Origin: Haematococcus lacustris | Lineage: Eukaryota; Chlorophyta; Chlorophyceae; Chlamydomonadales; Haematococcaceae | Assembly: GCA_030144725.1 (NCBI GenBank) | Contig: JASKMD010000009.1 | Coordinates: 3,883,639 to 3,947,638, forward strand | Length of the DNA: 64,000 nucleotides | Reading direction: 5' to 3' | In this document: positions 36,385 through 46,200 of the stretch, piece by piece | Numbering within the stretch: position 1 is the stretch's first letter | Layout of the letters: every line of letters starts with the position of its first letter | Position numbers and translations under genes: made by a program | Notes under the pieces: model-generated | Seen by the model: the letters and a program-made list of their open reading frames with translations, nothing else | What the model was told of the DNA's origin: nothing | The model's database searches: none

Positions 36385-37170
36385 GGAGGGAGGGGGAAGG
36401 GTGGGGGCTGCAGCTGACCATGGGAGGGGGTGAGGGGGCACCCCCTGGAGGGGCCCAGGCAGCGCTGTGTCACGAAGTGCTGGCCCAGGATGGTCATCAC
36501 CGTGTCCCCTACACCTGCGCAGCGCAGGGCCAGGGCGGGGGCGGCACCAGGGCCAGGGGGGGGCTAGGAGGGGGACGGGCACAGCCAGGGGCCAGGGGCC
36601 AGGGGCAGCACCCAGCCTCAGCTCACCCCACGGCCTCATAACCCCACAGCTGCTGCCAGTGTCCAACCCTCCCTCACCCCTGACCTCACAAACCCACAGC
36701 TGCTGCCAGGGCCAGGCGCCCCACCTGCTCCCCCCTAGGCCTCTTCTGACCTCACTCCCTGCTGCAGCTGCTGCTCCAGTTCCTACTCAGTCCCTTCCCT
36801 AGGCACGGCCCCTACCCCCCACCCCTGGTCAGGCGCCCCTCCCCCTCCTACCCCTTCCCCCACCTGCCCCCTCCTTGCCCTTCTACCCCTGGAATGGACA
36901 CCAGGGTCACCCTGCCCCCCCTCATCGTGGCACTAGCCCCTCGGGCCCCCCTACTCTGCAGGCACCCCTGTAGGCACCCGCCCCTTGGCCCCCTTACTGC
37001 CATCATGCAGGCACAGCTCCTTCCCTTCGAAGAAATCCCTAGCCCCCCCCTTTTCAATACGGTAGGTGATCTGGCTCTCACTATTGCTGGAGCGCAGCAT
37101 GTCGGTGGTCAGCACCAGCACCAGCCGCAACACACAGCCAGGAATCTGTCCAGGGGGCTGCGCTTGCAGG
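32087..37170 (-). CDS. oxysterol-binding-protein-related (ORP)-like gene, exon fragments
   Basis: Several minus-strand pieces look coding and collinear, but the full model could not be closed. The clearest pair is about 35185-35088 ([22 protein letters not shown], donor GTGAGG) and 34755-34389 ([55 protein letters not shown]). This matches the order seen late in ORP lipid-transfer domains (tail of the sheet, then a K-V-E-G region, then G-x-W). Downstream exons are about 32879-32789 ([19 protein letters not shown]) and 32187-32087 ([16 protein letters not shown]). Upstream candidates are near 36510-36450 ([18 protein letters not shown]) and 37130-37010 ([19 protein letters not shown]). ORP proteins carry sterols or phosphoinositides at membrane contact sites. 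The canonical EQVSHHPP motif was not found in clear form, so the call is tentative and more than one gene may be present. Confidence 0.4.
32472..32545 (-). other. tRNA-derived sequence (SINE head or tRNA pseudogene)
   Basis: On the minus strand an A-box TGGCTCAGTTGG is followed at tRNA-like spacing by a B-box GGTTCGACCC. A D-arm can be drawn, but the anticodon stem and the acceptor stem do not pair, so a functional tRNA is unlikely. The T-arm is followed by an A/T-richer tail (GACGTAATAAAAG), as in a SINE. Confidence 0.5.
33500..34356. repeat. poly-C tract followed by (CCCCA)n satellite
   Basis: About 140 bp of irregular C-runs lead into about 720 bp of nearly perfect CCCCA pentamers with a few CCCCCA and CCACC variants. 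It lies in a presumed intron of the ORP-like gene, so the transcript strand would be (UGGGG)n, highly G-quadruplex-prone. Open frames reported across it are only repeat translation. Confidence 0.98.
35377..35484. repeat. 13-bp tandem repeat
   Basis: About eight perfect copies of GTGTGACCAGACA. Confidence 0.97.
35951..36382. repeat. (CCCCCA)n satellite plus CAG tract
   Basis: About 400 bp of CCCCCA hexamers with scattered seven- and five-base variants, ending at 36348 and followed immediately by about eleven CAG units (36349-36381). Confidence 0.98.
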
Positions 37171-37741
37171 CTGGGCGCCAAGAGGAGGTTGCCCAGCCGC
37201 GTCCATTTGTCGGGCTACGGCGAGCAACGCATCCAGCGTACTTGTCAGTGGAGCAGCGCGGCAGGAACAGGGCTGCTGCGGATGCTGCTGGAAGCCTTAC
37301 GCGCTGCACAACGGGCAACTCCGCAGGTCGCGACCCTCGCTCCTGCAGGTACTTCTTGACGCTTGGTGGAGGCGCTGGTTATGTCCTCACGCTCGACTGC
37401 TGTCGCCATCGTGCGCCCAGCCTTGCTCCCAAACAGGGCAAGACGTCCCAGGTCAAGGCGGAAAGCAACCTGACAGCTAACGGTCCTACGCGGCTACTGC
37501 AAATGCGTGTCCTCTCTTCCAACGGCATTCCGATGGAAAACCGCGATGAGGATGCAAGCTTTCGCATGTCATCTGTTTCACCCTCCAAGACTCCAAACAT
37601 GCAGGCATGCGCTGCATCTATTGCACGCGGAGCTGAGCGGAGTTCAGGAAGCTCGAGCTGGACTCACCTGGTTTGCCCTAAGTTGGAGCCAGCTCGGTCG
37701 GTTCGAGGTGGGAGAATTCCACCACATTCCCTGAGCCCCCA

Positions 37742-37880
37742 CTGGGTGTGAGGGGTCAGGCAGTAGTGTAGGTGGTAGGCACCCATACCGTATGCATGGG
37801 AGCATAGCTCCTCACAACCAAACACCGACCTGGGTGGTCCCTGGTTTTGTCCCTAGTGGTCCGATTCAATGTAGGCCCTA
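37742..37880 (+). mobile_element. solo, diverged 3' end of a Fanzor element
   Basis: The blocks GGGTCAGGCAGTAGTGTAGG, GGTGGTAGGC and GGCCCTAGTGAGGGAC occur in the same order and close to the same spacing as in the 3' flank of the three better Fanzor copies. The middle hairpin differs in sequence. No coding part was found. Confidence 0.55.
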
Positions 37881-38843
37881 GTGAGGGACGAGGGGTTGAC
37901 AGTGTTGCCCTGGCTGACAGAGTCTGCTAGATTGATGACCTCTGTTGCTTTGGCTGGGTCTTTGTGGGCCCAATTCCATTGATTCAGCTACTGGGTTGTG
38001 ACTGGGTTGTGACTGGGTTGTGTACAGCTTGTGAGTACAACCACTGGGGCCACTAAGCCCTCCAGGTAGCCTCACATGACCCATTCTTGTTGGTCGGTGT
38101 CGTGCTGTATGACAGTCAGGGCTGAGCCAGCACCGTGATCTGCTGCCAGCCTGATTGGGCATTCCCAGGAGCGTGGGCAGTGAGTATGCAGCCTGCTTCC
38201 GCCCGCACCTGTAGTGCTACTGCTGTACAACCTAGGGGATAAGACCTGCCACTTTTCCCAGGAGCATTCCCAGGAGCATTCCCAGGAGCGTGGGCAGTGC
38301 CAGCCTGCAGGTGCGGAGGGAGGTGGAGCTGCCAGTGGCAACACCACCTGCTCCCCATGAGCTGCTGCTGACAAGCCTTGACACCAAGCTGTGGCAGGCC
38401 TTGTAGCTGAGGCGAGGCTGGGCAACACACACTGCCACTCAGCCGAGATGACTGCCCGGCGTCACCAACAGCTGGCCAGGCCTGCCTACAGTGGCATGGT
38501 GGTGCGATGCCCGGCTGCTGCCATGGGGTGTGCGTGCAGGAGGAGGAGTCCCAGCTAGATCATGGCGCCTGCCCTGCAGTTGATGTCAACACCTGGCAGA
38601 ACACAACCGTATGCCTTGTTCCTGCGTGGTATTTTGTCCAGGCTATGGCCTGTCGTTGTTGTCACTTGCCTTCTCATGGGTATGGAGAAGTTGAAGGAGA
38701 GAGGCTCACCTACAATGAGTCGCTTTGGTGTGCAAGGCTGCTGCTTTGTGGCACAGGAGTCAGCCTCTTCAACTGGCCCCACACTGCTGCTCGACCCGGG
38801 TCAGTCATCTGCCGGTGCCATGTAGCATGAGGTGGGTGGTGAT

Positions 38844-39475
38844 CAGGCTTGTGAAAATTTCATATTTTTATTCAGATTTTCAATGAAAACTTTCATCTGA
38901 AAATCTGAACGTATTCACTGCACATCTGAAAAGTGCCGGGTGCTGGCCCCGGTCAGATCGCAACGCGATGGCAGCAACAGGCGAACAACAGCCACCAGGC
39001 AACCAGCGACTCGCCCCAGTGCAGACAGCCCGAGCTCTAGTCGCTGCTATGAGAAAGAGCCCGGCGCTGCCTCTCCCACGGGTGTTGCAGAGCCCAGTGA
39101 TTGGCTTGGCTGGCGCCAGCGCGCTGCATGCCACTGCTTGGGAAAATCGCTAGGCATGATAATGCACACTGACATGTGGAGCCGCAGTACGGCGGTTCCA
39201 CGCGACAGCCCGCGTATCGGACGGCCTGTCTAGCCAGCTGCGGTGGAGGCACAATGGGCGCAAAGGGTCGGTGCCCATCTGGCTTGCTAGCACCGGGTGT
39301 ACGTGAGGTCCGGCAAGAAAACACAAGCCGCGTGCAAAAGGGGAGGCTGGAAAACCAGCGGCAACCGCTCAATTTCACTGACGATGAAACTCTTTCAGTT
39401 TTTCAATGAATTTCATTTCATTTCATTGAAAATTGAAAATCTGAAAATCTGAAAATCTGAAGATTCACAAGCCTG
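38844..39475. mobile_element. hAT-like MITE with 8-bp target-site duplication
   Basis: The termini are an inverted repeat beginning CAGGCTTGTGAA on the left and ending TTCACAAGCCTG on the right, continued by sub-terminal ATTTTCAATGAAA / TTTCATTGAAAAT and CAGATTTTCA repeats in opposite orientation. The element is flanked by direct repeats GTGGTGAT at 38836-38843 and 39476-39483. A CAG...CTG terminus and an 8-bp duplication are typical of hAT transposons. At 632 bp with no long ORF it is non-autonomous. Confidence 0.85.
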
Positions 39476-39584
39476 GTGGTGATGTGTTGACATGCTGTTA
39501 GGAAGAGGGGCGGGGGCTTGGTCGTCAGCAGGAACCGAGGCTTGTGAACGACGCAAGGCCTGGCAGCGGCTGCACCGGAAAACA

Positions 39585-40288
39585 GTCCAGTTCAGCGGCC
39601 AGCCTGGTGCGCCCAGCCTGGAGCCAGCAGCGTGACCAGCCAGTGCGGGGCATGATGTGGTGCCCAGTAGTGGCCCCCCCGCAAGCCCCCACAGGCCCCA
39701 CGCAGCAGCCAGGCAGCCACACAGCCAGCAGCCTCAGAGCCAGGGCCCAGCACTCCCCCTCCAGCCAAGCGCAGCAAGCCGGCAGCTGAGCCCACCAAGG
39801 GCAAGGGCAAGGGCAAGGCTGCTAAAGCCAAGCCAGCACCACAGCCAGGCAGGTGGCTGGACAGGGACTGCAACGCAGCGCTGACCATGCAGCGTATTGG
39901 GGAGAGCAGATGGCGGCCGCTGGAGCTGTGCTTCTGGCCAGACCAGGGAGCTCTGCCAGCCAAGGGCAAGGAGTACCCTGGCCTGGGGTACAAGCGGGTG
40001 CGAGACAAGCCACCCAAGGCCCAGGAGCAGCAGCAGCAGCCTGCTGAGGCACAGTAATGTGTGCCCCCTTTGTTGAGCTGTCATCAGCTTACAATCAGTG
40101 CATGTCTTGTCATGCCAACTCTATACGTTGCCCTAACGGGTCAGGCAATAGCGTAGGTGGTAGGCTAAACACTCCACACAGCCACACTGTTTGAGTCGGA
40201 TCTAGTTGGTGGCTGCTAGTGGCTGCTAATGGCTGCTAGTAGGTACTTCTGATCCGGCTCAAATGGTGGCCCTAGTGAGGGACAAGAG
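39585..40288 (+). pseudogene. 5'-truncated Fanzor copy flanked by 17-bp direct repeats
   Basis: The 5' part resembles the RuvC-II to RuvC-III linker (GMMWCPVVAPPQ, then AKPAPQPGRW); a frameshift lies near 39789. From 39842 the C-terminal exon is open to a stop at 40055: DRDCNAALTMQRIG (RuvC-III) and the conserved Trp/Pro/Lys-rich tail. RuvC-I and most of RuvC-II are absent. The 3' non-coding block follows (40058-40288). Perfect 17-bp repeats GGCTGCACCGGAAAACA flank the whole insertion at 39568-39584 and 40289-40305. Confidence 0.75.
40058..40288 (+). ncRNA. candidate omega-RNA / element 3' end
   Basis: Non-coding block 3' of the truncated Fanzor, nearly identical to the equivalent blocks at 52 and 56 kb. 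It can form a long hairpin with arms TTTGAGTCGGATC and GATCCGGCTCAAA, a terminal CCCTAGTGAGGG hairpin and a TTGCC/GGCAA hairpin. The position matches that of guide RNAs of TnpB/Fanzor systems. Expression is not shown. Confidence 0.4.
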
Positions 40289-40684
40289 GGCTGCACCGGA
40301 AAACACAGCAGGCAGGCACTGGTGGGGGAGTTAGCAGAAAGGTGACATTGGGCCTGTAGCTGACGGGCTGTGCCCTCAAACATGTTTATCCATGTTGAAC
40401 GAGTTATGTTTGCCTGTGCTCAACCTTGCACCCTGTGGCCCTGTGGTTAAGAATGCATCATCAAGCCATTGGAAGAAGGCCAAATGGTGCAAGGTATCTG
40501 GTCGGTAGACGTCACCGGAGATGAAGGAGGAAGCTCTCATAACTCAACAGCCTGCGCGAAGTTACGTTCTGTTTATCTGACATCCTAAATAAAAAATTAC
40601 CACAGTCCATGCACTCATGCATTGGCAAACATTGCGTCAACGTATCCCGTCAACCCCGTTGTAAGCTTGGATAGCAGCGGTCAG

Positions 40685-42112
40685 ATGGCAACTATGGTCG
40701 AGGACGCTGGCGAGCATTGGAAAGAGAAACTTAACCTGCCCGCGAAAGATCTGCGTGTGCGCACGTTGGTAGGTGCCACTTAGCAATCTTTGACCCATTC
40801 GCCATTCGTACTGATGATGGGCATTGGCTTGCTGGCTCCCTAGGATGTCACCAACACGAAAGGCAACGATTTCGAGGACTATTTCCTCAAGCGCCAGCTG
40901 CTTATGGGCATTTTCGAGAAGGGCTTTGACAAGCCGAGCCCTATCCAGGAGGAAAGCATTCCCATCGCGCTGGCAGGCAGGGACGTCCTGGCGCGCGCTA
41001 AGAACGGCACTGGCAAAACAGCGGCGTTCGCCGTCCCCGTCCTGGAGAAAATTGACACGAGTAAAAACGAGATCCAGGGTGAGCTTAGCCGCGCCTGGCC
41101 CTGGCAATGACACTGCTGTTCTGTCCTGGAATTTAATTCGTTTCCTACGTTCTACTCAGCGGCTGTTTGTCATGCTCGCAGCCATGATATTGGTGCCCAC
41201 GCGTGAGCTGGCCTTGCAGACTGCACAAGTTTGCAAGGAGTTGGGCAAGTATCTGGCGGTTGATGTCATGGTGACAACTGGGGGGACCAGCCTCAAGGAT
41301 GACATCATGCGTCTTAACCAGACCATTCACATCGTGGTAGCAACGCCTGGCCGCATCCTTGATTTGGCCAGCAAGGGCATTGCCAAGCTCAACAATTGTC
41401 GCGTGCTAGTGATGGATGAGGTGAGCGCTTCACGAGCCATGTTAGCTGTCACGCTTCATTGGTGTGTGATGGTAAAGAGGCATCACTGAGCAGCTGTGGA
41501 TGACTCTCGCAGGCTGACAAGCTGCTGTCTTTTGAGTTCCAGCCCATCATTGAGCAGCTCATCAACTTCCTGCCTGGGGACAGGCAAATCATGCTGTTCT
41601 CCGCTACTTTCCCCCGTCACCCGTCAAGGACTTCAAGGAGAAGTTCCTGAAGAAGCCGTACATAATCAACCTAATGGATGAATTGACACTGAAGGGGCTC
41701 AGCCAGTACTACGCCTTTGTGGAAGAAAAGCAAAAGGTTCACTGTCTGAACACGCTGTTCTCCAAGGTTGGTGTGTCTGCCAGTCCCTGCAGCCACAGAC
41801 TTATGGCCGGCTGCTCTCACAATTGCTAGAGGGCGTCCACACCTTGTATGTCATGCATTGCACATGGTAATCAGATTGTAGCGAAGGCTGTTTGTCCTTT
41901 CTACATGTCTTTTGAAATGCTGTCTTGCAGCTGCGCATCAACCAGTCCATCATCTTCTGCAACTCTGTAAACCGCGTGGAACTCCTGGCCAAAAAAGATC
42001 ACCGAGCTGGGCTACTCCTGCTTCTACATCCATGCCAAGATGCTGCAGAGCCACCGCAATCGCGTTTTCCATGACTTCCGCAACGGGTCGTGCCGCAACC
42101 TGGTGTCCTCTG
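40685..42112 (+). CDS. DDX6/Dhh1-type DEAD-box RNA helicase, 3' part lost in gap
   Basis: Exons 40685-40768, 40844-41078, 41182-41420, 41513-41766 and 41931-42112, then the N gap. The order and wording match the DDX6/Dhh1/RCK family almost throughout: [27 protein letters not shown], the Q-motif [14 protein letters not shown], motif [33 protein letters not shown], motif II (V)MDEADKL split by an intron, motif III SATFP, then [11 protein letters not shown] and the helicase C start [25 protein letters not shown]. The protein represses translation and promotes mRNA decapping in P-bodies. Two extra C bases after SATFP (near 41614-41625) and one extra A (near 41990) break the frame; together they add exactly three bases. 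These are homopolymer indels, more probably sequence errors than true mutations. Motifs V and VI lie in or beyond the gap. Confidence 0.92.
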
Positions 42113-42173
42113 GTGAGGGTCCAGCACCCTGTCACACCGCACCCCTCAGCTGCTGACAGTCATGCAGCCAGTA

Positions 42174-42673
42174 NNNNNNNNNNNNNNNNNNNNNNNNNNN
42201 NNNNNNNNNNNNNNNNNNNNNNNNNNNNNNNNNNNNNNNNNNNNNNNNNNNNNNNNNNNNNNNNNNNNNNNNNNNNNNNNNNNNNNNNNNNNNNNNNNNN
42301 NNNNNNNNNNNNNNNNNNNNNNNNNNNNNNNNNNNNNNNNNNNNNNNNNNNNNNNNNNNNNNNNNNNNNNNNNNNNNNNNNNNNNNNNNNNNNNNNNNNN
42401 NNNNNNNNNNNNNNNNNNNNNNNNNNNNNNNNNNNNNNNNNNNNNNNNNNNNNNNNNNNNNNNNNNNNNNNNNNNNNNNNNNNNNNNNNNNNNNNNNNNN
42501 NNNNNNNNNNNNNNNNNNNNNNNNNNNNNNNNNNNNNNNNNNNNNNNNNNNNNNNNNNNNNNNNNNNNNNNNNNNNNNNNNNNNNNNNNNNNNNNNNNNN
42601 NNNNNNNNNNNNNNNNNNNNNNNNNNNNNNNNNNNNNNNNNNNNNNNNNNNNNNNNNNNNNNNNNNNNNNNNN
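42174..42673. other. assembly gap, exactly 500 N
   Basis: A round-number gap of unknown real length. The missing 3' exons of the helicase and the missing 5' (J-domain) exons of the DNAJC2-like gene cannot both fit in 500 bp. Confidence 0.98.
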
Positions 42674-43249
42674 GGCACAACACAGCCAAGGTGCTATCAT
42701 TGCCCGGCCTAACCTCAACCCTAACCCTACCCTAACTCATGGCCCTGCCAATCCCGAGTGCAAGCTCCGGGTCTTGGGGGGCACTTGCTCACGCATGAGC
42801 CCCTTCCGAGTTGTCCCTTGCCGCTGGTGTGCTGCCCTGGCCCTGCTCAGCCCTGACCTTGCCAGCCTGGATCAAACTGGCTTTGCCCCAGCCACAGCTG
42901 TGACTCACAAGCTACCTGACTGGCTTTGACTACCTGAGCCATTTGAGCCCTGAGCTGCAATGAATGCTCAGATGCTGGGGTGACCTGGCTCTGCCTGACC
43001 CTGCCTGTGCCCTGAGGAGCCAGCAGTGTCCAGGCTGGCTGTGCTGGCCAACCCCTTAGTGCAGCACGGGGTGCCCTCTGGTAACTCAACGGGCCTGATA
43101 GCGGAGCACCAGCCACTCTTCAGCTTTCTCTTCAACTGAGGCTCCAGCTCTACTCCCTCTGTCCCCTCTACCCCCCTCTGCCCCCTCTACCCCCTCTAGC
43201 GCAGCACCAGGCCCTGCTCAGCCCTGAGCTGCGCCCTGCACCCTCCAGG

Positions 43250-46200
43250 TGTGCCCGCGCCAGATCAGCGAGGATGACGTAGGACAAGCTGATCAGCAAG
43301 CTGGAGCCGGAGCAGCTCATGGTGGGTGCAAGCCAGGACAGGCCAGGCCAGGGGTGAGGCTAGGGGTGAGGCTAGGGATGAGGCTGGCAGGCAATGGGGA
43401 GCAGGGACCTGGACGTGCTGCTAGCTAGGGCAGCAATAGCAACGCTGGGGGCAAGGCCCAGGGTCAGGGGCAGGGCCAGGGGCAGAGTTGGGTGACATCG
43501 GAAAAGGGTAGCAGCAGTACCTGCTATTACTCTTCCTCATACCCCTCCCCATACCCCTCCTCACACCCGTCCTCACACCCTCCCCACCGACCATGACTCA
43601 ATCTTGGGCCCCCCCCATACCCCACCGGCTCACCTCTCCCCAGCCCCAGCCTCCCTGGTTGACTGCCAGAAGCTGCCCCTGCCTGCCCAGGCCCTGAACG
43701 AGCGCCTGTCTGCCCCCGGCATTGGGCGGGAGGAGCAGGCAGCCCTCACCATCTCAGCCCTCACCGGCCTGTCAGCCGCTGAGGCTGCTGAGGTGGCGGC
43801 TAAGGACAGGATGAAGCAGGAAGCTGAGCAGGCAGCCAAGGTAGGGAGGGGGGGCCCAGGGCTGCTGGGCAACCGCTGCCAGAACGCTACTTGCATGACA
43901 TCCAATATCACTCTCAAGCCTGCCTGTACTGCCTAGAAGTACCTGTACTGCCTCAAACCCTGACCCGAACCTCCTAACCTAACCCTAACCCTAACCCTGC
44001 CCCTACACCATCCACTGCAGCTTGCAGCTGGCTCCCAATGCAGCTGCCCGCCCCTCCTCATCCAGGGAGCCTGCCTGCCTGGCCACATGGTGTGCAGGAG
44101 AACTTGCGGCTGGAGCATGAGCGCAAGATGGCTGGCATGCGGGAGTGGACAGAGGAGGAGCTGCGCATGATGGACAAGGCGCTCAACAAGTTCCCCCAGG
44201 TGGGCAGCAGGGCAGGAGGGGAGGAGGGGAGGAGGGGAGGAGGGGAGGGAGGGGAGGGAGGGGAGGGAGGGGAGGGAGTAGAGGGAGGGGAGGGAGGGGA
44301 GGGGAGGGGAGGGGAGGGGAGGGGAGGGAGGGAGGGGAGGGAGGGGAGGGAGGGGAGGGAGGGGAGGGAGGGGAGGGAGGGGAGGGAGGGAGGGTGCTAT
44401 GGGCAGCGGCAGGGGGGCAGCAGCAAAGGGGCAGCGGCAGGGGGGCAGCGGCAAGGCCAAGGGCAATGGCAAGGGAGCAGGGCAGGGGCAAGGAGTGACG
44501 CATGGTGTGTCCACAAGAGTCATATTAGGCAGAAGAGGCAGCAGCAGCGACAGCCCCACGGCCCCCTCCCCCTTGTGCTGCCCTTCACCCTGGTGAGCCC
44601 TCCCCCCCAAACCGCGTGTGGCTATGGCATGGCATGGCTATGGCGCAGGGCACCCCCCGTCGCTGGGACGCCGTGACCTCTTACATCCGCACCCGCACCC
44701 TGGACGAGGTGCTGCTGATGGTGAAGGACAAGCAGGGCATGAGCGCCACCAGGGCCAGAGCGCAGGTGAGGGGAGGGGGAGGGGGAGGGGGAGGGGGAGG
44801 GGGAGGGGGAGGGGGAGGGGGGAGGGGGAGCGGAGGTGAGGGGACCCGCGGCAGCCTGTTGGCACCCCCTCACCCTCCCCTGCCGCCCCCTCCCTACCTG
44901 CTCATCCTGAACTTTCCCATGCTGGTCCTATGGCTTCTGGGCATTCTTTTGCATCCCTCCCCCCAAGCCTCTGCGCCCCCCCGATCCCTGCTGTCCGCCG
45001 CCCCTGCCACTGCGCCCACTAACTAATTGCAGCTGCACCGCTGACTTGTTCGCTGGCTCACCCGTAATGTTCACATCCCCTCCCTCTCACGCCCCCCTGC
45101 TGACACTCCTGCTGACACTCCTGCTGACACTCCTGCTGACACTCCTGCTGACACTCCTGCTGCTGTCCAGGAGGACTTCCGTTCCGGCATGAAGAAGAAG
45201 GCTGAGCTGACCTGCACTGCTGACCTGCGCATCAACGCCTTCACAGACGTCAACGTTAACCTGGCTGGTGCGCAGCAGCCTCCAGGCCACCAGCTGTTTT
45301 GTGTGACATCATTATGAACATTGATCTGAACATTGCTTTCTGTGATGATAGGAAGGTGTAGGCAATGCCGCAACCACTGCAGCCCCCAAGCCAACACCTC
45401 CCACTGCCCAACCAGCCCCACCACGCTGCACTCTCGCAGCCTCCCCAACACTCTGCTGCTCCTGTTGTGAGACTATACTGCACCTGTACTGCCACTGTAC
45501 TGCTACTGTACTGCCACTGTACTGCCACTGCCACTGTACTGCCAGGCTGCAGTTGAGCGACCATGGTGAGCGCAATGACTGGCTGCTCAGCTACAGCTGC
45601 ACGCATGTGAACATGCATTCGAACAATGTTATGTGTGATATATAAATTTGTAGGTGACGCTGCCACTACATTAATGGCCGCGCCGGGCTTTCAAGGAGCT
45701 GAGGAGGACGCTGCACCCGCCACCCCCACCCCAGCGCCCGACTGCAACGGCAGCAGCAGCAGCAGCAGCACAGCATCCGCCGCAGCCCCCCCCACACATC
45801 AGGAAGCAGGTGATGCCAGTGCGGACGATGCAGCACCAGCCAGCCCCTCCTCACTGCCAGGGCACACAGCAGCAGGTACGGCCAGTAGCAATGGCCTGGT
45901 GGCTAGGCCAGGCAAGCAAGCAGAAGCTGTGGATAGCCTACCTGGCTCAGCTGCCCCAGCTGGTGCCACCACCCCCTCACCCCCGTCGCCTCCCAGCCAG
46001 CAACCAGCAGCACAGCCGCAGCCGGCAGTGGCTGCAACCACCACAAAGCCAGCTGCTGCGGACAAGCAGTCTGGCAAGAAGACAGCAGCATCAGGCAAAG
46101 CAGCAGCAGGCAAAGCAGCAGCAGCAGCAGCAGCAGGCAAAGCAGCAGCAGCAGCAGCAGCAGCGCCAGTGCCAGCAGCGCCTACAGACAGCACAACGGC

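Noticed and set aside
35601..36666. Long Gly/Val or Pro/Thr frames
   Set aside because: Translation of the (CCCCCA)n satellite and neighbouring CAG tract; only the possible short exons of the ORP-like gene were kept.
36894..37751. Plus-strand 285-codon frame as a gene
   Set aside because: No recognisable motif, irregular composition, and it overlaps more protein-like minus-strand pieces; left unassigned.
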